A program made the position numbers and the translations under genes. From Rhizobium sp. Root482 (GTDB taxonomy: Bacteria > Pseudomonadota > Alphaproteobacteria > Rhizobiales > Rhizobiaceae), in the NCBI RefSeq assembly GCF_001426565.1, contig NZ_LMFA01000023.1, positions 1 to 64,000 on the forward strand: a stretch of DNA of 64,000 nt, read 5' to 3'. The first letter of the stretch is position 1; each line of letters opens with the position of its first letter. Below, one piece after another: positions 35,157 to 42,677 of this stretch. Under the pieces are notes generated by a model. The model worked only from the letters and a program-made list of their open reading frames with translations. It did no database searches and had not been told where the DNA came from.

Positions 35157-35288
35157 TTAATAGATGAAAATTGCGATCAGCAGCAGAATAGGCAGGGGCA
35201 CGCCGATAAGCCACATCACCAGTTGTCGAAACATCATCTGGCGATATTCGCGGTGAGCCGCCATCCGTTGCGTTTCCGAGGTGATCAT
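35157..35288 (-). CDS. 43-residue single-pass membrane peptide
   Basis: A short gene on the minus strand encoding M-I-T-S-E-T-Q-R-M-A-A-H-R-E-Y-R-Q, then a hydrophobic helix from about residue 22 (L-V-M-W-L-I-G-V-P-L-P-I-L-L-L-I-A-I-F-I-Y). It has AGGAG 8 bases before the ATG. It is the third gene of a compact cluster of small proteins behind an exact EcfG promoter. Function unknown; it may be a small membrane stress peptide. Confidence 0.7.
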   Translation of the reverse strand: MITSETQRMAAHREYRQMMFRQLVMWLIGVPLPILLLIAIFIY

Positions 35289-35300
35289 CCTGGGCTCCTG

Positions 35301-35480
35301 TCAGATTGTGCCGCCGGTGACGGGGTTCACTACCGGTCTTTCGCTTGCATCTTCGACGCCGGGCGGTTGTACCGCAGGCGGCGCCTTGGAGGGCGCATCC
35401 GCGGAATTCGAGCCCGGCGGCCTGTGCACGTCGAGGGGCGTCTTCTGTTCCGGTTCGGTGTTTTTATCGCTGGACGACAT
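35301..35480 (-). CDS. 59-residue proline-rich hypothetical protein
   Basis: The product begins M-S-S-S-D-K-N-T-E-P-E-Q-K-T-P and is rich in Pro, Asp and Ser throughout (R-P-P-G-S-N-S-A-D-A-P-S-K-A-P-P-A), ending V-T-G-G-T-I. It has no hydrophobic segment and looks intrinsically disordered. GAGGCAGG lies in front of the ATG. It starts 10 bases after the previous small gene and is 12 bases from the next, so the three are one transcript. Unknown function. Confidence 0.65.
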   Translation of the reverse strand: MSSSDKNTEPEQKTPLDVHRPPGSNSADAPSKAPPAVQPPGVEDASERPVVNPVTGGTI

Positions 35481-35490
35481 CGTGCCTGCC

Positions 35491-35682
35491 TCACGCCATG
35501 CCGGCGGGATCGCCGATCGGCAGAAGGGCCGGGTCGAGAACCGGGTCGTTGGGGTTCTTTGTGTCGCCCTTGTCGATGATTGGCGGTGTGGCCGGCTTGT
35601 CCTGCGAACGATCGGGAATGCCGGGCGTCGGCTGCGGACCGCGCGGCGTTTCATCTTCTGGAATGGGAATGGTGGTCGGCAT
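35491..35682 (-). CDS. 63-residue proline-rich hypothetical protein, first gene of a stress-promoter operon
   Basis: The product reads M-P-T-T-I-P-I-P-E-D-E-T-P-R-G-P and on to D-P-A-L-L-P-I-G-D-P-A-G-M-A. It is acidic, Pro-rich and probably disordered, similar in style to its downstream neighbour. AAGGAG lies 7 bases before the ATG, and an exact EcfG-type promoter ends 25 bases upstream. Such short hydrophilic proteins are common among general-stress genes, but none is identified here. Confidence 0.68.
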   Translation of the reverse strand: MPTTIPIPEDETPRGPQPTPGIPDRSQDKPATPPIIDKGDTKNPNDPVLDPALLPIGDPAGMA

Positions 35683-35707
35683 GATGGTTCTCCTTTGTCG
35701 GCAGGAA

Positions 35708-35733
35708 AACGATGCGGACCGCAAGATGGTTCC
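35708..35733 (-). promoter_or_regulatory. EcfG-type general-stress promoter of the small-protein operon
   Basis: On the minus strand GGAAC (35733-35729), 17 bases, CGTT (35711-35708): an exact consensus match, 25 bases before the first start codon at 35682. Confidence 0.75.
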
Positions 35734-35794
35734 GAAGATCGAATTTCACCAAGGAGGAGCGCTTCAAGCCACCGCGTTCGCCGGCTTCAAGCGT

Positions 35795-37069
35795 TCAGTC
35801 CAGCGGTTCGGCTTCGCCGAGGAATGTTGCGTCGAGGACAGGCGGCTTTTTCTTCGGTGGCGTGAGGCTCCCGGAGAAAAGCTGCGCCGGTGTCGCGACC
35901 GTCGTGGCGGCGACCTTGCCGACTGTATTGGCCGTTCCGGCGACAAGCGCCGTGATGCCATCGCCGACGCCGATATCCGAATCGGTCAACGTCTGGCCGG
36001 TGACAAGCCGTTTGCCGATCAGTTGCACGATTTCCGGGCTTTCCGCGAATTTCCCATGGCGCAGGCTGCCCTCGGTTTTCACCCTGGTCAGGTCGACCAC
36101 GGTAATGCCGGCCTCTTCGAAGCTGCTGCGATAGGGCTCGTCCGCCGGGTTGACCTGCCCCAGGCGCTGCACATCGCCTGATATATAGCGCGACAGGGCG
36201 AGCGCCCGGTCGTCCTGTGAGACGAAGATCGTGAAATTCGGGCGCTTCTTGCCAAGCTCGCTCCACTGGCGGGCGAAAACGTCGATATCGATATCGGGCG
36301 AAGCGAGAATGACGTTCTCGATCTTGGCCGGCAAGGTACCCTCGCGGATCGCCATCTGCCGGATCGCCTCCATGGCCAGCCATGTTCCCATCGAATGGGC
36401 GAGAATGGTGATGTCCTTGATGTTCTTGTCCTCGACCAGGGCCCTGAGCGTCAATTCCAGCGAGGTGCGCGAATAATTGGTGCTTTCCTTGTCGTAATTA
36501 TAGTCGAACACCTTGGCCCGGGAGGGCCAGGTGAAGAGGATAGGGGTCACGTCGGAGCCTGAATCATGGACGATCTGGGCAAAGCGGAAGATGGAATCCT
36601 CATAGGTATTGTTGAAGCCATGGACGAAGACCATCGCGTGACCGGCCGCCGAATGCTGGCGCGTCCAGGCACGGGCATCCTTGAGGGTGGGCACCGGCCT
36701 AACCCGGACCACGGCGAATTCCTTGGCCGGATCGGGTGGCAGTGTCTTTGGCCACTGGACGGTGCCGACCTCCCGCATCTCGTCCGGCGGGATGGAGACG
36801 GCAACGTCGGTGATCGAGGGATAAGGGCTGCGCTCGCCGGAAAACAGGATGGCCGGATCGTCGGACGGCCGCCGGCTGGTCGCCACCAGCATATCGACGA
36901 CGGTAACATCCTTGGCCTTGGCTGAAAGCTCCACCGGCTCCATGACGCCCCTGGCATGGCCGCAACCGGACAGAAGCACGACGAGCGAGAGGAGCCCCGC
37001 GGCGCAGCGCAGGCGGGTACGAGCCGGAGCAATTGTGGAACTAGAACTGCTGGATGACGGTGAAGTCAT
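35795..37069 (-). CDS. Lipoprotein alpha/beta hydrolase (DUF900 family)
   Basis: A 424-residue protein with a lipoprotein signal (L-L-S-L-V-V-L-L-S-G-C, Cys near residue 36 from the chosen start) and a DUF900 hydrolase domain: V-F-V-H-G-F-N-N-T-Y-E-D-S, L-F-T-W-P-S, the nucleophile elbow L-A-H-S-M-G-T, I-L-A-S-P-D-I-D and a D-D-R-A-L loop. It is probably anchored in the envelope and acts as an esterase or lipase of unknown substrate. The frame opens 34 codons upstream; ATG at 37069 places the signal peptide normally. Confidence 0.82.
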   Translation of the reverse strand: MTSPSSSSSSSTIAPARTRLRCAAGLLSLVVLLSGCGHARGVMEPVELSAKAKDVTVVDMLVATSRRPSDDPAILFSGERSPYPSITDVAVSIPPDEMREVGTVQWPKTLPPDPAKEFAVVRVRPVPTLKDARAWTRQHSAAGHAMVFVHGFNNTYEDSIFRFAQIVHDSGSDVTPILFTWPSRAKVFDYNYDKESTNYSRTSLELTLRALVEDKNIKDITILAHSMGTWLAMEAIRQMAIREGTLPAKIENVILASPDIDIDVFARQWSELGKKRPNFTIFVSQDDRALALSRYISGDVQRLGQVNPADEPYRSSFEEAGITVVDLTRVKTEGSLRHGKFAESPEIVQLIGKRLVTGQTLTDSDIGVGDGITALVAGTANTVGKVAATTVATPAQLFSGSLTPPKKKPPVLDATFLGEAEPLD

Positions 37070-37403
37070 GAATGCGCGTCCGATCGGGCAGGAGATCACG
37101 AGACTGGTTTGACACGAGACTGGCCTGAGCGGTGCAGATCGCTCACAGCCGGAAGTCTCCGTCAAGTCCATCGCGGAAAAGGATGCGGCAAGAGGAACGA
37201 TGGTGCGGCCGGCTATTGCATTTTTGGCACAAGCAGGGTGTCGCCAATCCCGGACAGAAGTCGCTCTTCTTCCCTTCCGTCCAGCCAGAACATTTGCCCG
37301 GTGTCGTTACGGAAGGAAACAATTCGCGATGATCTTTTTCGGAACGATAGGCGCCTCCCGACATTGTTGGTGCCATGGCCATGACAAACGAAAGGAGTGA
37401 GCC
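37070..37403. other. Divergent control region between the hydrolase and DUF1236 genes
   Basis: About 330 bases without a supported gene. Near its right end is GGAAC at 37341 with CATT 16 bases on (one mismatch from the EcfG consensus). No hairpin terminator is seen. Confidence 0.5.
37341..37365 (+). promoter_or_regulatory. Possible general-stress promoter of the DUF1236 gene (one mismatch)
   Basis: GGAAC (37341-37345), 16 bases, CATT (37362-37365). The second base of CGTT differs. It lies about 38 bases before the start codon, a suitable distance. Confidence 0.45.
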
Positions 37404-37799
37404 ATGAAAACCAAGATCCTTATTCTCTCCGCCGCCGTCCTCGGCATGCTGTCGCCAGCCGCATTCGCGGAAGATGCAGCCGTTACCGGTGCCGCCGGTG
37501 GTGCCGTCACGGGCGCTATCGTTGGTGGTCCGGTCGGCGCTGCCGTTGGCGGCGCGGTCGGTCTTGTTGCCGGCGCCGCCATCGATCCGCCGCCGGAACA
37601 GGTCGTCACCTATGTCCAGCAGCAGCCGGTCCAGCAATCCGTGGTCGTTGAGCAGCCGCTGGTCGTCGGCAAGCCCATCCCGCAATCGGTCGTCCTGACG
37701 CCCGTGGCCGAGGATCCGCGCTATGCCTATACGATCGTCAACGACCAGCGTGTGATCGTTGATCCGCAGACCCACACGGTCGTGCAGATCATTCAATAA
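37404..37799 (+). CDS. DUF1236 secreted protein with glycine-zipper
   Basis: A 131-residue protein: signal peptide (K-T-K-I-L-I-L-S-A-A-V-L-G-M-L, cleavage after A-F-A), a glycine-zipper segment (G-A-A-G-G-A-V-T-G-A-I-V-G-G-P-V-G-A-A) and a C-terminal DUF1236 region (Y-A-Y-T-I-V-N-D-Q-R-V-I-V-D-P). Such proteins are periplasmic or outer-membrane associated; function unknown. AAAGGAG precedes the ATG and a strong terminator follows. Confidence 0.8.
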   Translation: MKTKILILSAAVLGMLSPAAFAEDAAVTGAAGGAVTGAIVGGPVGAAVGGAVGLVAGAAIDPPPEQVVTYVQQQPVQQSVVVEQPLVVGKPIPQSVVLTPVAEDPRYAYTIVNDQRVIVDPQTHTVVQIIQ

Positions 37800-37824
37800 C
37801 CGGCTGCTATCACAGCCAGGGCCG

Positions 37825-37860
37825 AAAAGGGCGACCCCGTCAGGGCTCGCCCTTTTCCTC
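37825..37860. terminator. Terminator after the DUF1236 gene
   Basis: A 10-bp stem (37825-37834 with 37847-37856) starts with AAAA and ends with TTTTCCTC on the plus strand. Confidence 0.85.
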
Positions 37861-37897
37861 TTGAACAGGGGCCGGCCAAAGATGATTGAGGGCGCAA

Positions 37898-37922
37898 GGA
37901 ACCGCGGGGCCTCCTGCGCGTT
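37898..37922 (+). promoter_or_regulatory. EcfG-type general-stress promoter
   Basis: GGAAC (37898-37902), 16 bases, CGTT (37919-37922), an exact consensus match, 32 bases before the start of the small membrane protein at 37954. Confidence 0.75.
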
Positions 37923-37953
37923 TATGTTCGAGTTCAACGCGAAGGAGCGCCAA

Positions 37954-38193
37954 ATGACGGATCGTGGACCTACAGTGATCAATACCGGCCGTGGAAGCGG
38001 TGCCGGATGGGCCGTTGCGGCCGTCTTGGCGATTGTGGTGATCGGTGCACTGCTGATCTTCGGCGGGGTGATCGATCTCGGCGGAAATTCCGGCAGTACG
38101 AATGTGGATGTCAACGTGCCGGCCGCCGACGCCCCGGCAGCCCAGGCCCCCGCGACCGATGCCCCGGCCACGACGACGGCTCCCGCAAACTAA
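37954..38193 (+). CDS. 79-residue single-pass membrane protein
   Basis: The product has a short hydrophilic start (M-T-D-R-G-P-T-V-I-N-T), one membrane helix (about 18-40, G-W-A-V-A-A-V-L-A-I-V-V-I-G-A-L-L-I-F), and an Ala/Pro/Thr-rich tail that is probably outside the membrane. GAAGGAG precedes the ATG at 37954. An exact EcfG promoter lies upstream. No family is recognised. It is the last chromosomal gene before the BREX island. Confidence 0.72.
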   Translation: MTDRGPTVINTGRGSGAGWAVAAVLAIVVIGALLIFGGVIDLGGNSGSTNVDVNVPAADAPAAQAPATDAPATTTAPAN

Positions 38194-38427
38194 TCCGCGC
38201 GTGACGTCTGAAAATTCAAAACCTGAGCCGTCGCCCTTACCGGCGGCGGCTTCGTCAATGCATGTAATAAGCGGGCAGTATTCCAAATCTGGAAAAAATG
38301 GCGGAGGGAAAGCCCCCCGCCGGAAACTCTCTCGGCGGAGTGCTGCGCAGCAGGTGAATTCGCTGCGAAAATTGGCGAAAATAGTACGATACGCAGGACT
38401 TCTCCGGTCCAACCACCTTGCGGGCGG

Positions 38428-38814
38428 TCAGCCTTCGCCATCGCCCGGCAAGCTGCGAACGGCAATCAGCAACTCGATGATCGCCTGTTCGGCTGCGGCG
38501 AGTTTCATCGCCACCATCAGGTCCTGCCGCCCTGCCATCACCAGAAATGCGTTCAGGACCTCGTCGGAATGGCGAACGAGCACAGCGAGATGCTCGCCGC
38601 TAGGACCATAGCGCCCAGAAAACCAGTTCTTGACGGTCTTCTCGTTCGCACCGGTCCAACCTGCCACGGTCTTCACACCGGCACCAGTGGTTCCGAGCGA
38701 ACGGCGTAGCGCAGCAGCGATAACGGCAGTGAAGCAGATAGCTTGCTGACCGTCGCAATCACGCTCATGCCCGTTTCGATCTGGAAAGAACTTGCCCTTA
38801 TTCGGAAACGACAT
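38428..38814 (-). CDS. Small helix-turn-helix island protein
   Basis: A 128-residue protein: M-S-F-P-N-K-G-K-F-F, then A-V-I-A-A-A-L-R-R-S-L-G and a probable DNA-binding segment V-K-T-V-A-G-W-T-G-A-N-E-K-T-V-K-N-W-F-S-G-R-Y, followed by a C-terminal helix. The pattern is that of a phage- or island-type Cro/XRE-like regulator. AAGGAGAG precedes the ATG. It is divergent from the recombinase with about 95 bases between starts, so it may control it. No close family named with confidence. Confidence 0.65.
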   Translation of the reverse strand: MSFPNKGKFFPDRNGHERDCDGQQAICFTAVIAAALRRSLGTTGAGVKTVAGWTGANEKTVKNWFSGRYGPSGEHLAVLVRHSDEVLNAFLVMAGRQDLMVAMKLAAAEQAIIELLIAVRSLPGDGEG

Positions 38815-38909
38815 TCCACTCTCCTTAGATTTATATTGGCAAGGAGAGTTGAGCCGGAGGCGTTGCAGTAAAAGACGAGTTGCGCCCGCAATAGCGTGAG
38901 GACGATCTG

Positions 38910-40484
38910 TTGACTGGGCGCTATTCAGAAGACGGACCCCCAGGTGGTGACAAACTTGGCGACGAGATCCCGGCGATCGCCTACGTCCGGATGTCGACGG
39001 ATCATCAGAAGTATTCGACGGAAAACCAGCTCGACGTGATCCGCAGCTACGCTGTGGCCCGTGGCCTCCAGATCCTGCGAGTGTTCGAAGACTCTGGGCG
39101 CTCAGGCCTCCGCCTCGACGGACGAGAGGCACTGCAGAACCTAATGGCCGAGGTCCAATCCGGCCAGGCCAACTTCAAGGCGATCCTCGTCTATGACGTC
39201 AGCCGTTGGGGTCGGTTCCAGGATGCCGACGAGGGCGCCTATCATGAGCATGTCTGCTCCCGCGCCGGTATCCGCGTCCACTACTGCGGTGAGCAGTTCG
39301 AGAACGACGGTAGCATTGGCTCTAATCTCCTGAAGACCGTCAAGCGGGTGATGGCCGGCGAATACAGCCGCGAGCTGTCGGTTAAGGTTTTCGCGGGGCA
39401 GTGCCGACTTGTAGAGCTCGGATTTCGCCAGGGCGGCGCGGCTGGATACGGTTTACGTCGCGTGCTCATCGACGAGCACGGCAATTCCAAGGGCGAGCTG
39501 TCGCGCGGCGAACAGAAGAGCCTGCAGACGGATCGCGTCATCCTGGTTCCTGGGCCAGATGAGGAGCAGCGGGTCGTTCAGCGTATGTACCGGATGTTCG
39601 CACTTGAGGGCCGTTCTGAGCGCGAAATTGCGGAGGCTCTGAACACCGAAGGGCACCACACCGATCTCGGCCGCCCATGGACACGCGCGACGGTCCACCA
39701 GGTCCTGACGAACGAGAAATATATCGGAAACAATGTCTTCGCCAAGATGTCGTTCAAGCTGAAGCAGCGCCGGGTCGTGAACCCGCGCGAGATGTGGATC
39801 CGCGCCGAGGGCGCCTATCCGGCCATCGTCGACCAGGCGCTGTTCCTGCGCGCGCGGGAGATCGTGGATGCGCGCAGTCGCCACTTCACGGATGAGGAAC
39901 TGCTCGACGCCTTGCGCGCAATCCTGATGCAACAAGGCACGTTGTCTGGTCTGATCATCGATGAACAGGATGATCAGCCCTCATCAAGCGCCTATCGTAG
40001 CCGTTTCGGCAGTCTGCTTCGCGCGTACCGACTGATCGGATACGAGCCGGAGCGCGACTACCGCTACATCGAGATCAACCGGGCGCTGAGACAATCGTAC
40101 CCCCAAGTGGTCTCCCAGATCATCGCCGGCGTCGAGCGCCGCGGCGGCATTGCCGTAAAACAACCGGACACGGAGCTGATCCGGTTCAACGGCGAATTCA
40201 CCGCATCCATTGTTCTCGCCCGGTGTCATTCGACAGAGGCAGGATCGTTACGTTGGCGCATCCGATTAGACACCGGTCTGATGCCCGACATCACCATCGC
40301 CGTTCGGATGGACGAGCTGAACGAAGCGCCGCGCGACTACTATCTCCTTCCCAGCATCGACATGACGCACGATCGGCTCCGCCTTGCCGAGCAAAACGGA
40401 CTCGGGCTGGACGCATATCGGTTCGACACGCTCGATTTCTTCTACACGCTCGCTGGCCGAACCCGCATCACGGAGGCCGCATGA
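38910..40484 (+). CDS. Large serine recombinase
   Basis: A 524-residue serine recombinase. The catalytic domain (about 20-160) has A-Y-V-R-M-S-T-D-H-Q with the nucleophile Ser 29, E-D-S-G-R-S-G and Y-D-V-S-R-W-G-R. The recombinase domain (about 180-300) has G-Y-G-L-R-R and A-L-N-T-E-G-H-H-T-D-L-G-R-P-W-T. No C-C-C zinc ribbon is obvious in the C-terminal part. Such enzymes integrate and excise islands. The start is TTG at 38910 with AGGA in front. The stop overlaps the next gene (ATGA). Confidence 0.9.
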   Translation: MTGRYSEDGPPGGDKLGDEIPAIAYVRMSTDHQKYSTENQLDVIRSYAVARGLQILRVFEDSGRSGLRLDGREALQNLMAEVQSGQANFKAILVYDVSRWGRFQDADEGAYHEHVCSRAGIRVHYCGEQFENDGSIGSNLLKTVKRVMAGEYSRELSVKVFAGQCRLVELGFRQGGAAGYGLRRVLIDEHGNSKGELSRGEQKSLQTDRVILVPGPDEEQRVVQRMYRMFALEGRSEREIAEALNTEGHHTDLGRPWTRATVHQVLTNEKYIGNNVFAKMSFKLKQRRVVNPREMWIRAEGAYPAIVDQALFLRAREIVDARSRHFTDEELLDALRAILMQQGTLSGLIIDEQDDQPSSSAYRSRFGSLLRAYRLIGYEPERDYRYIEINRALRQSYPQVVSQIIAGVERRGGIAVKQPDTELIRFNGEFTASIVLARCHSTEAGSLRWRIRLDTGLMPDITIAVRMDELNEAPRDYYLLPSIDMTHDRLRLAEQNGLGLDAYRFDTLDFFYTLAGRTRITEAA

Positions 40485-41395
40485 TGCCGGACGACTTGCA
40501 GGAGCACGACCCTAAACAGGTGGTGCTGATACCAACCAGCCAGATCCGCATTCTCAATCCGCGGGTGCGCAACCGCCGCAATTTTGAGGAGATGGTCGAG
40601 AACATCGCGCGCATCGGATTGAAGCGGCCCATCACCGTGGCCCAGCGCGCAGGTACCGACCCAGTCGAGTTCGATCTTGTGTGTGGTCAGGGCCGCCTCG
40701 AGGCCTTCGTTGAGCTCGAGCAGGAGGTGATCCCGGCTATCGTGGTCAATGTCGACGAAAGCGCGTGCCTCGTTATGAGCCTTGTTGAGAACTGTGCGCG
40801 CCGGCAACATCGGCCGATAGACCTGATGCGCGAGATCGGTACCCTTCGGAAACGCGGCTACGATGACCGGCAGATTGGCAACAAGATTGGCGTGACGACC
40901 GAGTATGTCAGCATGATTGCTGGTCTTCTCGATCACGGCGAGGAACGTCTCGTCTCGGCCGTGGAGACCGGTCTCCTGCCGCTCAACCTAGCCATCGAGA
41001 TCTCAAAGACCAACGCCGAAGGTGCTCAGCGCGCCCTGATGGATGCCTATACCCAAAAGAAGCTGCGTGGGAAAAAGCTGACCGCGGTGCGCCGCCTCAT
41101 CCAACAACGTGAGGCCCAGGGCCCGCACCTGAAATACCATCGCTATGGCCGCAAAGATGGCGCCAAGCGTCCCCTCACCAGTGACGCTCTTGTTCATGCA
41201 TATCAGCAGGAGGCGGACCGCCAAAGACTTCTAATCAAGAAGGCGGAGTTGACGCAGGGCCGATTGATCTTCGTCGTCGAGGCATTCCGCAGCCTGCGAG
41301 ACGACGAGCATTTCCTGACCCTCCTTCGGGCCGAGGGGCTCGACACGTTCCCAACGTATCTTACGGATGCGCTGCGTGAAGGAGCCCGGACATGA
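40481..41395 (+). CDS. ParB/RepB-like protein 1
   Basis: A 304-residue protein of the ParB N-terminal family: I-P-T-S-Q-I-R-I-L-N-P-R, N-F-E-E-M-V-E-N-I-A-R-I-G-L-K-R-P-I, the nucleotide-site variant C-G-Q-G-R-L-E-A-F, E-N-C-A-R-R and a helix-turn-helix region with D-R-Q-I-G-N-K-I-G-V-T-T-E-Y-V. Real ParB proteins bind CTP and parS; this one is coupled to a recombinase rather than to a ParA, so its role is likely not plain partition. The ATG overlaps the recombinase stop, and its own stop overlaps the next start. Confidence 0.85.
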   Translation: MMPDDLQEHDPKQVVLIPTSQIRILNPRVRNRRNFEEMVENIARIGLKRPITVAQRAGTDPVEFDLVCGQGRLEAFVELEQEVIPAIVVNVDESACLVMSLVENCARRQHRPIDLMREIGTLRKRGYDDRQIGNKIGVTTEYVSMIAGLLDHGEERLVSAVETGLLPLNLAIEISKTNAEGAQRALMDAYTQKKLRGKKLTAVRRLIQQREAQGPHLKYHRYGRKDGAKRPLTSDALVHAYQQEADRQRLLIKKAELTQGRLIFVVEAFRSLRDDEHFLTLLRAEGLDTFPTYLTDALREGART

Positions 41396-42309
41396 AATCG
41401 GGCAAGCGGAGTTCGGCCGGTGCGGTCGTCCTCGCCTTCGAGAATGACTGCCTGACCGTTCCAATCCAGTCGATCCTGCCCGTCCGAGCCCTCGGCTCCT
41501 CCGTCAAGTCCAGCCGCAAGTACCGGCAGATCACGGCATCAGTCCGTGAGGTCGGGCTAGTTGAGCCGCCGGTCGTCGTACGCGCTTCCGGGCAAAATGG
41601 CGCCTTCCTTCTCCTCGATGGGCATCTCCGGATCGAGATCCTGAAGGACCTAGGCTTCGACCAAGTCGAGTGCCTCGTCTCGACCGATGATGAAGCCTTC
41701 ACTTACAACAAGCGGATCAGCCGTCTCGCCCCGATCCAGGAGCACCGGATGATCCTGAAGGCCATTGAGCGCGGCGTTCCCGAGGAGAAGATCGCAGCCG
41801 CACTGGACCTGAACCCCAGCAGCATTCGGCGCAAGGTTCGCCTGCTGGACGGGATCTGCGAGGAGGCAGTCGCGATACTTAAGGACAAGCCCTGCACCTC
41901 GGCCGCTTTCGAGGTTCTTCGCAAAATGAAGACACTGCGACAGATCGAGGCCGCCGAACTACTTGTGAACGCCAACAACTATTCAGTGGCTTATGTCTCC
42001 GCGATTCTTGCGGGCACGCCGCAGGCGCAATTGGTTGAAACTACCAAACCCAAGCGCCTGAGGGGAATGACGCCAGAAGCGATGGCCCGCATGGAGCGTG
42101 AGCTCGCTAGGCTGCAGGAGGGAATCACATCTGTCCAGGAGACCTACGGGCAGGATCATCTGCAGCTGACCGTGATCAAGGGATACCTCGCCAAGCTGCT
42201 CGGGAACGCGCGCGTGGTGCGACACTTGATGCAGCACCGGCCAGAGTTTTTTGCCGAGTTCCAGTCGATTGCCGAGATGACATCCGTCTTGCCGTCCGAG
42301 GCGGAGTAG
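41392..42309 (+). CDS. ParB/RepB-like protein 2 (RepB C-terminal type)
   Basis: A 305-residue protein. The N-terminal half is a degenerate ParB fold (V-R-E-V-G-L-V-E-P-P-V-V-V, with D-G-H-L-R-I-E where ParB has the G-E-R-R motif). The centre has a helix-turn-helix (I-A-A-A-L-D-L-N-P-S-S-I-R-R-K-V) and the C terminus matches the plasmid RepB C-terminal domain. No ParA partner is present. It is the third member of a coupled recombinase-ParB-RepB operon seen widely on alphaproteobacterial islands. Confidence 0.83.
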   Translation: MKSGKRSSAGAVVLAFENDCLTVPIQSILPVRALGSSVKSSRKYRQITASVREVGLVEPPVVVRASGQNGAFLLLDGHLRIEILKDLGFDQVECLVSTDDEAFTYNKRISRLAPIQEHRMILKAIERGVPEEKIAAALDLNPSSIRRKVRLLDGICEEAVAILKDKPCTSAAFEVLRKMKTLRQIEAAELLVNANNYSVAYVSAILAGTPQAQLVETTKPKRLRGMTPEAMARMERELARLQEGITSVQETYGQDHLQLTVIKGYLAKLLGNARVVRHLMQHRPEFFAEFQSIAEMTSVLPSEAE

Positions 42310-42677
42310 GCCGACGCGGCAAGTGATGGGGACCCGGACCCGATAAGCGCGGGGACCGCAGGAGACGCCGGACGGTGGGCCGGATCAAGCGCGGCGGTGG
42401 GAATGGCGGCGAACCCGCTCGGAGCCCACCAGGTCGGCAGAGTTTTCGCCGATCGCATGGTCAGCGCTGGCTGGTCATGTACATATGGACGTGCCGGTGG
42501 AGCGGCGGCGTTTTCCCGGCACGTCCATACTTGCTGTCGGAAATACACCGCCCTTTGTTTGAAAATGGCTGCCGCATGCACTTTCGATTGATCGCGCTCG
42601 CCTACTCGACTATTTACGTGAGGGGCTTAGTAACTGGGCTCGCCTAGTTTCAAGACCGATCCGGTCACTGGGAGTGC
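42310..42677. other. Spacer between the ParB-like genes and the BREX operon
   Basis: 368 bases without a supported gene. It contains a perfect 14-bp inverted repeat (42484-42529), listed separately. The BREX promoter should lie here, but I see no -10/-35 pair I would defend. Confidence 0.6.
42484..42529. repeat. Perfect 14-bp inverted repeat upstream of the BREX operon
   Basis: Arms TATGGACGTGCCGG (42484-42497) and CCGGCACGTCCATA (42516-42529) are exact reverse complements, 18 bases apart. No T-run follows. It could be a binding site for the WYL regulator or the ParB-like proteins, a recombination site, or a hairpin. Confidence 0.75.
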
